15,553 nt of DNA, taken from the NCBI GenBank assembly GCA_905182825.1, contig CAJJDJ010000117.1, forward strand, positions 1-15,553. Reading direction: 5' to 3'. The position numbers and the translations under genes were made by a program. The stretch is from Thiotrichaceae bacterium UBA7359 (GTDB lineage Bacteria; Pseudomonadota; Gammaproteobacteria; Eutrophobiales; Eutrophobiaceae). Shown here one piece after another: positions 1 through 8,841 of this stretch; within the stretch, counting starts at the first letter, position 1, and each line of letters opens with the position of its first letter. The notes under the pieces were generated by a model. The model was not told the origin of the DNA and searched no databases. It saw nothing but the letters and a program-made list of their open reading frames with translations.

Positions 1-950
<950 letters not shown>

Positions 951-963
951 TTAATGATTTAAA

Positions 964-1251
964 TTACTCAATGACGCCCATAATGTCGTCTTCACGCAGT
1001 ACGAGATAATCATCGCCACTGACTTTAACTTCCGTGCCGGAATATTTACCAAACAACACTTTGTCACCTTTTTTAAGGTCCAGCGCACGTAATTCACCGT
1101 TATCCAGTAATTTGCCATTACCAACAGCAATAACTTCACCTTCGACTGGTTTCTCTGTAGCTGAATCTGGAATTACTATCCCGCCCGGGGATGTTTTTTC
1201 TTCTTCAACACGTTTCACGATCACACGATCATGTAATGGTCGGATATTCAT
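964..1251 (-). CDS. groES: Co-chaperonin GroES
   Basis: This is the 10-kDa lid of the GroEL chamber; seven copies close the ring and trigger substrate encapsulation. The 95-residue product has the normal family length. It begins [18 protein letters not shown], continues with the mobile loop around residues 17-33 containing the GGIVIP segment that docks on GroEL, and ends with a typical [11 protein letters not shown]. The start is fixed by a near-perfect AAGGAGGT ribosome site just upstream (1259-1266). It is the first gene of the operon, preceded by a promoter and a CIRCE operator, so HrcA-type heat-shock repression is expected. Product identity is certain. Confidence 0.98.
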   Translation of the reverse strand: MNIRPLHDRVIVKRVEEEKTSPGGIVIPDSATEKPVEGEVIAVGNGKLLDNGELRALDLKKGDKVLFGKYSGTEVKVSGDDYLVLREDDIMGVIE

Positions 1252-1307
1252 AAAGATAGACCTCCTTAATTCCTAACCTATTGATTAATATAGCACCAAC
1301 AGGATTG

Positions 1308-1334
1308 TTAGCACTCTTCTTTAGTGAGTGCTAA
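1308..1334 (-). promoter_or_regulatory. CIRCE operator (HrcA binding site) of groESL
   Basis: The sequence reads TTAGCACTC, nine bases, then GAGTGCTAA, an exact match to the CIRCE consensus with perfect 9-bp arms. CIRCE is the operator of the heat-shock repressor HrcA. It lies between the groES promoter and the groES ribosome site, where bound repressor would block transcription start. The element is symmetrical; strand is given for the operon it controls. Confidence 0.96.
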
Positions 1335-1361
1335 TAATAGTCTAATTTTTTAGGGTGTCAA
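1334..1361 (-). promoter_or_regulatory. Sigma-70-type promoter of groESL
   Basis: On the minus strand a perfect -35 TTGACA (1356-1361) is followed after 16 bases by TATTAT (1334-1339). The expected transcription start falls inside the adjoining CIRCE element, the classical arrangement for HrcA control. I see no convincing sigma-32 promoter here, which suggests that heat induction works through HrcA. Confidence 0.8.
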
Positions 1362-1554
1362 CAGTAAAACTTACATTTATCGAAGGTTACTTGAGGAGAC
1401 AAAATAAATTCATGACAGTATTATGGATAGTAAAATTAGCCTTTAATCGGTTTTCAACTTAATTAATCACTAGTTTATGTGTCACAAAGTAAACAATATT
1501 TTAATATTAGATACGAAGATGGCTTCATCTCAAGCTAGCCCATATTTAGCGTTC
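1362..1554. other. Intergenic spacer between groESL promoter and cysDN promoter
   Basis: This divergent spacer is AT-rich and holds no gene I can support. A 16-codon ATG-initiated frame at 1412-1462 has a purine-rich GAGGAG upstream, but at too great a distance for a normal ribosome site. The groES-cysD gap as a whole contains the CIRCE and promoter at its left end and the cysDN promoter and hairpin at its right end. Confidence 0.5.
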
Positions 1555-1563
1555 TGGTATAAT
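1555..1563 (+). promoter_or_regulatory. Extended -10 promoter element for cysDN
   Basis: TGGTATAAT is an exact extended -10 (TGn followed by a consensus TATAAT). No good -35 hexamer lies 16-18 bases upstream, so the promoter probably depends on the extended -10 and perhaps on an activator. CysB is the usual activator of cys genes in enteric relatives, but no site for it can be recognised by eye. Transcription would start near 1570, leaving a leader of about 75 bases before cysD. Confidence 0.6.
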
Positions 1564-1584
1564 GCCTCGCATTTTAAAACTCAG

Positions 1585-1613
1585 AAAGAGCAGAAAAAAA
1601 TTTTCTGCTCTTT
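1585..1613. repeat. Perfect 13-bp inverted repeat in the cysD leader
   Basis: The arms AAAGAGCAGAAAA (1585-1597) and TTTTCTGCTCTTT (1601-1613) are exact reverse complements around a three-A loop. The structure lies between the inferred cysDN transcription start and the cysD start codon, so it would form in the mRNA leader. It resembles an intrinsic terminator stem but is followed by only a short T run that is part of the arm itself. It may be an attenuator, an mRNA-stability hairpin or a weak bidirectional terminator; the sequence does not decide. Confidence 0.7.
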
Positions 1614-1645
1614 AAACACTCTAAAATAATTTATGTAAAGCCTTA

Positions 1646-2554
1646 ATGACCGATTACAATTTGACACATTTAAAACAGCTCGAAGCTGAAAGCATTCATA
1701 TCATTCGCGAAGTGGCTGCTGAATTCGAAAAACCAGTTATGCTTTATTCCATAGGCAAGGATTCTGCGGTGATGTTGCAACTGGCATTGAAAGCATTTGC
1801 GCCGGGTAAGCTACCTTTTCAACTCTTACATGTTGATACCACCTGGAAATTCAAAGAAATGATTTCTTTTCGTGACAAATTGGTAAAAGATCTTAGTTTA
1901 AATTTAATTGTTTATACTAATCAAAATGGTGTCAACGCTGGAGTTGGTCCTTTTACTCATGGCAGTAAGAAGCATACCGATGTAATGAAGACTGATGCGC
2001 TTAAGCAAGCCTTAAATAAATACAAATTTGATGCAGCTTTCGGTGGCGCAAGGCGCGATGAAGAAAAATCTCGAGCTAAAGAACGTGTCTACTCATTTCG
2101 CGATAAAAATCACCGATGGGATCCAAAGAATCAGCGTCCTGAATTATGGAATATTTATAATGGCAGAGTAGATAAAGGTGAAAGTATTCGTGTGTTTCCA
2201 TTATCTAATTGGACTGAGCTTGATATATGGCAATACATTCATATGGAAAATATTCCAATAGTTCCTTTATATTTAGCTAAAGAACGACCCGTTGTGAAAC
2301 GTGATGGCACTTACATCATGGTCGATGATGATCGAATGCAATTAGAACCTTATGAAAAAATTGAAAATAAAATGGTCCGATTTCGAACACTTGGCTGTTA
2401 TCCATTAACTGGTGCTGTTGAATCAAATGCAACAACACTTCCAGAGGTTATACAGGAAATGTTACTGGCCACGACGTCAGAACGGCAAGGCCGAGTCATT
2501 GATTATGATCAAGCAGGTTCTATGGAAGAAAAAAAACGGGAGGGATATTTCTGA
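1646..2554 (+). CDS. cysD: Sulfate adenylyltransferase small subunit CysD
   Basis: CysD is the catalytic subunit of bacterial ATP sulfurylase. With CysN it makes adenosine 5'-phosphosulfate (APS) and pyrophosphate from sulfate and ATP, the first step of assimilatory sulfate activation in the cytoplasm. The 302-residue product has the length of E. coli CysD. It belongs to the PP-loop ATP pyrophosphatase fold: the SIGKDS loop lies at residues 35-40 and the arginine-rich [15 protein letters not shown] segment at 133-147. The C-terminus ends with the family's [14 protein letters not shown]. The start has only a weak ribosome site, but the N-terminus aligns with the family. Its stop codon shares one base with the cysN start, indicating translational coupling. 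Confidence 0.97.
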   Translation: MTDYNLTHLKQLEAESIHIIREVAAEFEKPVMLYSIGKDSAVMLQLALKAFAPGKLPFQLLHVDTTWKFKEMISFRDKLVKDLSLNLIVYTNQNGVNAGVGPFTHGSKKHTDVMKTDALKQALNKYKFDAAFGGARRDEEKSRAKERVYSFRDKNHRWDPKNQRPELWNIYNGRVDKGESIRVFPLSNWTELDIWQYIHMENIPIVPLYLAKERPVVKRDGTYIMVDDDRMQLEPYEKIENKMVRFRTLGCYPLTGAVESNATTLPEVIQEMLLATTSERQGRVIDYDQAGSMEEKKREGYF

Positions 2555-4188
2555 TGTCTCACCAATCTGAACTAATTCGCGCCGATATAAATGCTTATCT
2601 TGAACAGCATGAAAAAAAAGAGCTATTACGGTTAATAACTTGTGGCAGTGTCGATGATGGTAAAAGCACGCTTATTGGTCGTTTATTACATGACTCAAAA
2701 ATGATCTATGAGGACCAGCTTGCTGCAATAACAGCAGACAGTGTGAAGTCTGGTACTACAGGTAAAGAAATTGATTTAGCCTTGTTAGTAGATGGTCTTC
2801 AGGCAGAGCGCGAACAAGGTATTACCATTGACGTTGCCTATCGTTACTTTTCAACTGCCAAACGCAAATTCATCATAGCTGATACGCCCGGGCATGAACA
2901 ATATACGCGCAATATGGCAACAGGTGCATCTACATGCGATCTGGCTATTATCCTTATAGATGCCAGATATGGTGTACAGATTCAAACTCGACGCCATACT
3001 ATTATTTCATCTCTGCTTGGAATTAAACACATTATAGTAGCTATCAACAAAATGGACCTCGTTGATTATGATGAGGACATCTACAACAAAATTAAAAAAG
3101 ACTATCTAAACTTCACCACGAAACTTGATCGTGTAGATATTAAGTTTATTCCTATTTCTGCCTTGAAGGGTGAAAATGTAGTTAACCAAAGTGTCGAGAT
3201 GCCTTGGTATCATGCACAACCGTTGATGCAGATTTTAGAAACTATTGAGATCAATAACGATAAAAATTTCAAGGAAATGCGTTTTCCAGTGCAATATGTT
3301 AACCGTCCGAATCTTAATTTCCGAGGTTATTGTGGCACTATGGCTTCTGGGATCATTCGCAAGAACGATAAAGTAACCGTGTTGCCTTCTGGAAAAACAA
3401 GCACGATAAAATCTATCGTGACTTACGAAGGTGAGATAGAACAAGCCTTCCCGCCTATGGCCGTTACACTAACTCTTAATGATGAGATAGATGTCAGTCG
3501 TGGAGACATGATCACTCATCGTGAACATCAGCCTTGTTTAGGAGATAAGTTCGAAGCGAATATCGTGTGGATGACAGAACAAACATTAAATGTTGGCAAA
3601 GAGTATTACGTAAAATGTGCCACCCAAACTATTACTGGATCAGTATCGAAAATACATCATAGAATTGACGTTAATTCAATGGATAAATTAGAGGCAAACG
3701 AGCTCAATCTTAATGAAATCGGTCATTGTGATATAACACTCACCTCAAGTCTCGCAATTGATCCATATAGTCTATGCAAAGGAACTGGCGCATTCATAAT
3801 CATTGATCGATTAAACAATGTTACCGTTGGTGCAGGAATGGTCACAGGTGTTGCTGATAATACTGATATTCGAGCAGTTAGTTTAGACGAACGTGTTGCA
3901 AGATACGGTCAAGAAGCTTTTACTATCTATTTGACAGGTGAGAATAATGTCAAATTTGCACAAAAAATTGAACGTCAATTGTTTGATAGTGGGCACGTCA
4001 GTATCGTACTGAATCAAGATGAGATTAACAGCAACATTGAAGAAATAAGTCGATTATTTAACCATGCAGGTTTTATTTGCATCTGTTGTGTGTCGGCAAA
4101 AAAAGACAACAGTTCTACTTTTAATTGTGAAACGGATTCAACTAGTAGTATTTTGGCGTTTATAAGAGACAAGGCCAAATTACGTTAA
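2554..4188 (+). CDS. cysN: Sulfate adenylyltransferase GTPase subunit CysN with degenerate C-terminal extension
   Basis: CysN is the regulatory GTPase of ATP sulfurylase; GTP hydrolysis drives APS formation by CysD. The G-protein motifs are intact: P-loop GSVDDGKS at residues 31-38, DTPGH at 110-114, NKMD at 165-168 and the SALKG G5 motif. Elongation-factor-like beta-barrel domains follow to about residue 445. The protein is 544 residues long, against about 475 for E. coli CysN and about 630 for CysN-CysC fusions. Residues 450-515 resemble the start of an APS kinase: YLTG stands where CysC has WFTG, followed by an ERQLFDSGH helix, VLNQDEIN in place of the LDGDNVR strand, and an [13 protein letters not shown] segment. 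The kinase P-loop GLSGAGKST is replaced by GENNVKFAQ and the rest of the domain is missing. The N-terminal GTPase is expected to work; the tail should have no kinase activity. No separate cysC lies in this window. Confidence 0.95.
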   Translation: MSHQSELIRADINAYLEQHEKKELLRLITCGSVDDGKSTLIGRLLHDSKMIYEDQLAAITADSVKSGTTGKEIDLALLVDGLQAEREQGITIDVAYRYFSTAKRKFIIADTPGHEQYTRNMATGASTCDLAIILIDARYGVQIQTRRHTIISSLLGIKHIIVAINKMDLVDYDEDIYNKIKKDYLNFTTKLDRVDIKFIPISALKGENVVNQSVEMPWYHAQPLMQILETIEINNDKNFKEMRFPVQYVNRPNLNFRGYCGTMASGIIRKNDKVTVLPSGKTSTIKSIVTYEGEIEQAFPPMAVTLTLNDEIDVSRGDMITHREHQPCLGDKFEANIVWMTEQTLNVGKEYYVKCATQTITGSVSKIHHRIDVNSMDKLEANELNLNEIGHCDITLTSSLAIDPYSLCKGTGAFIIIDRLNNVTVGAGMVTGVADNTDIRAVSLDERVARYGQEAFTIYLTGENNVKFAQKIERQLFDSGHVSIVLNQDEINSNIEEISRLFNHAGFICICCVSAKKDNSSTFNCETDSTSSILAFIRDKAKLR

Positions 4189-4430
4189 GAAGCTACTCTT
4201 AGATAAAAAGTGATGACAACACACATAATCAGTAGATACAGCTGACCCGACTAAAAAATCACTTATTACTACCTTTGTAGAGGTGATGTTACCGTTTTAA
4301 AACTAGTGATAGTATTAAATGTCATTGAAATAATAAGGTATTTACCAATAACGGTTATGTGTTGCTGATAAAAAAATGACGAGACTGATCATGGTTTGCC
4401 ATTAAAGTTTAATTCTTCATTTTTTTAAAT
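4189..4430. other. Convergent intergenic region between cysN and the Nudix gene
   Basis: This gap separates the converging 3' ends of cysN and the Nudix gene. It is AT-rich. An imperfect ATCAC/GTGAT dyad occurs near 4258-4290, but it has no T tract and its arms do not match well, so I do not call a terminator. I find no ORF worth reporting. Confidence 0.4.
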
Positions 4431-4991
4431 TCAGGTTTCAATAAAGTCATAACAATTTTCGTTTTTTATAATATCTCCAGTGTGTAATTGAAATTTACCT
4501 GTTTTTTTATCATCTAGATAAAACTTTAAGGTTTCTCTGATTGCTGTAAATGCTAGTTCGTCCCACGGAATTTCATCTTGTTGAAATAATTTTACTTCCG
4601 AACTTTCAACACCTGGTGAAAAATCTAAATCTAATAATCTTGAACGATAAATCATATAAACCTGATCAACATGAGATAAATTAAAAACAGCATAAAGATC
4701 TTCTACTTCAATACGTGCATTGGCTTCTTCAAGCGTCTCTCTAATACCTGCTTCAAGAGTTGATTCACCCATTTCCATAAATCCAGCAGGCAAAGTCCAA
4801 TACCCTGACCTTGGCTCTATTGCCCGTCTACATAGCAATATTTGATCTCCCCATACAGGAATACAACCAGCAACGATTTTGGGGTTTTGATAATGAACAA
4901 TTCCACACGTCATACAAATATAGCGATAACGATTATCATCACTTGGTATGTCATAGATTAATTCGGCACTACAATAGCAACAATATTTCAT
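4431..4991 (-). CDS. Nudix hydrolase with N-terminal zinc ribbon
   Basis: Nudix enzymes cleave nucleoside diphosphates linked to another group; the substrate here is unknown. The 186-residue protein opens with a zinc-ribbon-like module, cysteines 4 and 7 (CCYC) and 26 and 29 (CMTC), followed by the HYQNPKIVAGCIP segment typical of proteins with the small Nudix N-terminal zinc domain. The Nudix box runs from Gly70 to Ala92: G-x5-E76-x7-R84-E85, then E88-E89. It matches the catalytic pattern except that Thr86 and Asn91 replace the usual aliphatic residue and glycine; the metal-binding Glu85, Glu88 and Glu89 are present. The start overlaps the tesA stop by four bases (ATGA), so the two genes are almost certainly co-transcribed and coupled. 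It differs from NudC in length and zinc-site placement. Confidence 0.9.
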   Translation of the reverse strand: MKYCCYCSAELIYDIPSDDNRYRYICMTCGIVHYQNPKIVAGCIPVWGDQILLCRRAIEPRSGYWTLPAGFMEMGESTLEAGIRETLEEANARIEVEDLYAVFNLSHVDQVYMIYRSRLLDLDFSPGVESSEVKLFQQDEIPWDELAFTAIRETLKFYLDDKKTGKFQLHTGDIIKNENCYDFIET

Positions 4992-5605
4992 TTGATGATT
5001 AATAGTTCCAAACTAGGCCAGAGATTATCCAACATCATCGCTTGAGCCTCCTTTGTCGGATGAAGTCCGTCAGCTTGCATTAATTCGGAATGCTGTGCTA
5101 TGTCATTAAGGATAAATGTAGACATATTGATATTTTGTTTTTCAGAGACTGACTTATATATAGACATAAAACGCTGATTATAAGCTGCGCCATAATTGGG
5201 TGGCAGTTGCATTGGTACGAGTAACACAGTCACACCATTTTTTTTTATCGTATTTACTATATCTGATAAATTTTGTTCTATCTCGCTAAGTGGAAATCCG
5301 CGCAAGCCATCATTTCCACCTAATTCGATAACGACGATTTCAGAACTATATTCATTTAGTAATTTATCGAGTCGAGTTTTAACACCCAATGTTGTCTCAC
5401 CGCTTATGCTGGCATTAACAACTTTATATTTCATATTTTGTCTGACTAAGCGTTGCTCCAGTAATGATACCCACCCATCTTCCACTGGTATACCATAAGA
5501 GGCACTAAGGCTGTCCCCTAATATAAGTATCGTCTTCCCCTGTGCGTGAACAGGGAAAGAAAATAAATAAATAACAAAAATTAAGATTCGGTAATACATA
5601 AACAT
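4988..5605 (-). CDS. tesA: TesA: periplasmic SGNH thioesterase I / lysophospholipase L1
   Basis: TesA is a secreted SGNH-fold hydrolase acting on acyl thioesters, lysophospholipids and other esters in the periplasm. The 205-residue precursor starts with a signal peptide (hydrophobic residues 7-19, likely cleavage after the VHA at 19-21). All four blocks are visible: GDSLS with nucleophile Ser32, Gly69 in SISGETT, Asn98 in GGND, and the DGLHP motif with Asp179 and His182. Length and motifs match E. coli TesA. Two starts are possible, ATG at 5605 or at 5599; the former overlaps the divergent ybbA start codon. No strong ribosome site helps choose. The gene leads a coupled pair with the Nudix gene. 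The tesA-ybbAP neighbourhood is also found in E. coli, where, as I recall, recent structural work places TesA in a complex with YbbAP. Confidence 0.96.
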   Translation of the reverse strand: MFMYYRILIFVIYLFSFPVHAQGKTILILGDSLSASYGIPVEDGWVSLLEQRLVRQNMKYKVVNASISGETTLGVKTRLDKLLNEYSSEIVVIELGGNDGLRGFPLSEIEQNLSDIVNTIKKNGVTVLLVPMQLPPNYGAAYNQRFMSIYKSVSEKQNINMSTFILNDIAQHSELMQADGLHPTKEAQAMMLDNLWPSLELLIIK

Positions 5606-6293
5606 GGACCCAGATAGTAACGATATTGTTCAAGCTAAGGCTATTGGAAAGCAAGTGTCTAGCCCCGAAGGCTCTCTCACCATCCTCGCTGATATTAATT
5701 TATCTATAAAACGAAGCGAGAGTTTAGCGGTTATTGGCGTATCAGGCTCAGGAAAATCAACATTATTAGGATTGCTCGCAGGTCTAGATACACCCACATC
5801 AGGCAAAGTTATTCTAGACGGTACTATCTTAAACGATTTAGATGAGGATGGCAGGTCGCAAATTCGCAATCAATCCGTTGGATTTGTATTTCAATCCTTT
5901 CATCTATTGCCTGGGCTAACAGCTCTGGAGAATACTGCGCTACCACTTGAACTCGCAGGTTCAGAACAATCTGATGAAATCGCCAGACAAAGATTAGCCG
6001 ACGTCGGATTAAATGAACGAATTCATCACTATCCAGATCAGCTTTCTGGTGGTGAACAACAACGTGTTGCTATCGCACGTGCTTTTGCATGTAATCCTAA
6101 AATATTATTTGCAGATGAGCCAACGGGGAACCTAGATAAAAAAACTGCCCAGCGAATTATAGATCTGATGTTCAAAATGAATAAAAACAATGGCACAACA
6201 CTTGTGTTGGTAACTCATGACGATGCCTTGGCTAGCCTTTGTGATCGAAAAGTAATCATGACGGGTGGACAAATCATCAACGACATGAAATGA
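5604..6293 (+). CDS. ybbA: ABC transporter ATP-binding protein YbbA
   Basis: This is a LolD/MacB-type ABC ATPase that powers its permease partner YbbP. All ATPase motifs are intact: Walker [10 protein letters not shown] at residues 45-53, signature LSGGEQQR at 147-154, Walker B ILFADEP at 167-173 and the switch histidine His205 in VTHDD. The 229-residue length is normal. The ATG at 5604 overlaps the divergent tesA start codon and has no strong ribosome site. The stop overlaps the ybbP start by four bases (ATGA), so the two subunits are translationally coupled. The type fits mechanotransmission ABC systems that work on periplasmic substrates rather than carrying them through the membrane. The physiological substrate is unsettled; the TesA neighbourhood suggests a hydrophobic or lipid-like compound. 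Confidence 0.95.
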   Translation: MDPDSNDIVQAKAIGKQVSSPEGSLTILADINLSIKRSESLAVIGVSGSGKSTLLGLLAGLDTPTSGKVILDGTILNDLDEDGRSQIRNQSVGFVFQSFHLLPGLTALENTALPLELAGSEQSDEIARQRLADVGLNERIHHYPDQLSGGEQQRVAIARAFACNPKILFADEPTGNLDKKTAQRIIDLMFKMNKNNGTTLVLVTHDDALASLCDRKVIMTGGQIINDMK

Positions 6294-8779
6294 ATACGTT
6301 CAAATTCGCCTTTAGTGGATTGAAAAGAGACTGGTATTCGGGCGAACTTCGGCTTATTGGCATTTCAATTCTAATCGCTGTCGCTTGTCTATCCTCGATA
6401 AATTTTTTTACCGATCGTGTCAAACGTGGGACTCAACAACAAGCAACTGAGCTACTTGCAGCTGACCTCGTGTTAATTTCCTCAAAGAAAATTCAGAGTA
6501 AATACATTGATGCTGGTGAAGCAGCGGCATTAATCATTTCTCTAAATGAAAGTTTTCGTAGTGTTGTTGTTAAAAACGACAAACTCGAACTTGCTGAAGT
6601 GAAAGCGGTTGACTCTAGTTATCCAATTCGAGGTTATTTACGAACGAGTGATAATCTATTCGGTGAAGAACAAGTCAATGACTCTATCCCGTCACGCGGT
6701 TCAGCTTGGATAGATAGCCGATTATTACAAGCACTCCAAGTAGAGATCGGAGAATCTATCAATTTAGGTGCATCTGAATTAATCGTCGAAAAGATTTTAA
6801 CCTATGAGCCTGATCGTGGCGGGGATCTGTTTAACATCGCACCGAGGTTGATGATGAACCGTGCTGACTTGGATGAAACTAAATTAGTATTACCCGGTAG
6901 CCGTATTCAATATCGTTTATTACTCGGTGGCAAATCAGAAAAAATTGATGCTTATCGAGAACAAGTAAATATAGAAGACGATGACCATCTAAGAGTACAA
7001 GGTATAAAAGATGCCCGTCCTGAAATCAAATCTGCACTAGAACGCGCTGAGCAATTTTTAGGACTAGCTGCACTCGTTAGTATTGCTCTAGCCGGTCTTG
7101 CAATAGCGATGTCAGCAAAGCGATTCGCTATAAGGCATTATGATAACTGTGCCATCATGCGGTGCTTAGGCCTACAGCAAGGACAAATAACTCAGATATA
7201 TTTCTTTCAATTAATGTTGCTGGGTCTTATCTGTAGTTTTATAGGCTGTCTGCTCGGTTTTTTTGCTCAAGAAGTTCTGAATCAAATGCTCATAGGTATG
7301 ACTCAACAACCACTTCCTGCACCTTCATGGAGGCCAGTGTTATCTGGATTATTTACTGGTTTAATAACCGTGTTAGCCTTCGCATTACCGCAATTGGTAC
7401 GTTTAAGAAAAATTTCACCCTTGCGTGTGTTACGTAAAGACCTATCACCAGTTCCGTTAAATAATTATGCAATTTATGCACTCGCCATCATTGCATTAGC
7501 TTTACTCAGTCCATGGCAATCTGGCAATATTAATTTGACACTGTACACCGTAGCCGGTTTATTCCTGACGGCTATTGTCCTAGCCTTGTCAGCTAAAATG
7601 ATGATCAAGCTTTTAAAGCAATTACAACCAAGACTAAAGATGGCAGCACGATATGGATTAGCAAATGTAACACGCCGTTCAAATCAAAGTATTATGCAGA
7701 TTACAGCTATTGGTATTGGCGTCACAGTAATATTATTGCTTACATTAGTTCGTACAGACTTACTGGAAGGTTGGCAAAATCGACTCCCTGATGACGCACC
7801 CAATTATTTTTTAATTAATATTCAACCCAAACAAGTGAGTGGAATTAAAGCGCAGTTATCTGCATCTCTTGATACAGATATTGAATTACACCCCATGATC
7901 CGCGGGCGACTAATCAAAGTAAATGATAACGTCATCAATCCGAATGATTATAAAGATCCACGCGCAAATCGACTTGCAACACGTGAATTCAATTTGTCCT
8001 ACTCTGATAAAATGCAAAGAGACAACCGTCTAGTAGCAGGTAAATGGTGGCACTTGGATGATAGCTCTAAAAATTATTTTTCAGTTGAAGAGGGTATTGC
8101 CGAAACGTTAGGAATTAGTATGGGAGACCAGCTGACATACTCTATCGCTGGTCAGGATATTGTCGGCGAAGTAATTAATCTACGTTGGGTTGAGTGGGAT
8201 TCTTTTAATGTGAACTTCTTTGTCGTTTCAAACACAGCCGCTCTAGATTCATATCCAAGTACATTTATTAGCAGTCTATTTATACCTGATGCGAAGCGAG
8301 CGATGCTAACTAATTTGGTTAAGCAGTACCCAAGTATTACCATTTTTGATATTGATGCCATACTCACGCAAGTGAGAGCAATCATGAACCAAGTTATTAG
8401 AACGATTGAATTTGTTTTTATTTTTACTGTTTTGACAGGCATTGCCGTCTTATTTGCCGCGTTGCAAAGCACGCATGACGAACGTACTCATGAATCGGCT
8501 TTAATGAGCGCATTGGGAGCCAGCCACAAACAAATTGTCTCTGGGCTGATCGCCGAGTTTATGTTTCTTGGAGTTATTACCGGAATACTCTCGGCAATTG
8601 CTGCATCCCTCATCGAAATGGCATTGGCGGAATATGTTTTCAAAATGGATATTATTATTAACCCTCTGATTTGGTTAATTGCGCCTTTAATATGCTGCTT
8701 AATTATTGTTTTAACTGGTTTATTTGGTACAAGAAAGGTACTAACCAGTTCACCGATACTTGTGTTAAGAAAAACATAA
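6290..8779 (+). CDS. ybbP: ABC transporter permease YbbP (duplicated FtsX type)
   Basis: This is the membrane partner of YbbA in the inner membrane. The 829-residue protein compares with 804 in E. coli. I count ten membrane segments: one near residues 19-40, three in the first FtsX core (about 256-276, 305-325, 350-370), two in the linker (about 393-408 and 417-437), one near 470-490, and three in the second core (about 706-728, 752-775, 794-815). Large periplasmic domains occupy about 41-255 and 491-705. Each FtsX core ends in the expected basic segment (LRKISPLRVLRKD; SSPILVLRKT). The duplicated core with two periplasmic domains distinguishes YbbP from the four-segment MacB and LolC permeases. 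The start is coupled to ybbA. No terminator is evident after the stop. Confidence 0.93.
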   Translation: MNTFKFAFSGLKRDWYSGELRLIGISILIAVACLSSINFFTDRVKRGTQQQATELLAADLVLISSKKIQSKYIDAGEAAALIISLNESFRSVVVKNDKLELAEVKAVDSSYPIRGYLRTSDNLFGEEQVNDSIPSRGSAWIDSRLLQALQVEIGESINLGASELIVEKILTYEPDRGGDLFNIAPRLMMNRADLDETKLVLPGSRIQYRLLLGGKSEKIDAYREQVNIEDDDHLRVQGIKDARPEIKSALERAEQFLGLAALVSIALAGLAIAMSAKRFAIRHYDNCAIMRCLGLQQGQITQIYFFQLMLLGLICSFIGCLLGFFAQEVLNQMLIGMTQQPLPAPSWRPVLSGLFTGLITVLAFALPQLVRLRKISPLRVLRKDLSPVPLNNYAIYALAIIALALLSPWQSGNINLTLYTVAGLFLTAIVLALSAKMMIKLLKQLQPRLKMAARYGLANVTRRSNQSIMQITAIGIGVTVILLLTLVRTDLLEGWQNRLPDDAPNYFLINIQPKQVSGIKAQLSASLDTDIELHPMIRGRLIKVNDNVINPNDYKDPRANRLATREFNLSYSDKMQRDNRLVAGKWWHLDDSSKNYFSVEEGIAETLGISMGDQLTYSIAGQDIVGEVINLRWVEWDSFNVNFFVVSNTAALDSYPSTFISSLFIPDAKRAMLTNLVKQYPSITIFDIDAILTQVRAIMNQVIRTIEFVFIFTVLTGIAVLFAALQSTHDERTHESALMSALGASHKQIVSGLIAEFMFLGVITGILSAIAASLIEMALAEYVFKMDIIINPLIWLIAPLICCLIIVLTGLFGTRKVLTSSPILVLRKT

Positions 8780-8783
8780 TTCA

Positions 8784-8813
8784 TTGAATTTTTTTTAAAT
8801 GACAGAATCTATA
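8784..8813 (+). promoter_or_regulatory. Possible htpX promoter
   Basis: TTGAAT (8784-8789) and TCTATA (8808-8813) are spaced by 18 bases in the short gap before htpX. Neither hexamer is strong and the region is AT-rich, so the match could be chance. No sigma-32 pattern is obvious, although htpX is a heat-shock gene in E. coli. Confidence 0.3.
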
Positions 8814-8841
8814 TAAGTCATTTCCTAAGGAGCTTAATTAC

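Noticed and set aside
1412..1462. 16-codon ATG frame (MTVLWIVKLAFNRFST) upstream of cysD
   Set aside because: The purine-rich GAGGAG is too far from the ATG, and the frame resembles no known leader peptide or FxsA, which often neighbours groES. Length is within chance.
1585..1613. Hairpin read as a terminator of a short small RNA from the 1558 promoter
   Set aside because: The transcript would be only about 45 bases with a poor U tract, and the cysD gene lies directly downstream, so a leader hairpin is the simpler reading.
1646..4188. Possible defence or mobile system within the window
   Set aside because: All long ORFs are recognisable housekeeping families; no transposase, integrase, toxin-antitoxin pair, reverse transcriptase or CRISPR-like repeat is present.
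4258..4290. Possible terminator between cysN and the Nudix gene
   Set aside because: The dyad is imperfect, with unequal arms, and is not followed by a T tract on either strand.
8152..8784. Two minus-strand frames of about 100 codons over the 3' part of ybbP
   Set aside because: They are antisense to conserved FtsX-core membrane segments and have no family resemblance or ribosome sites.
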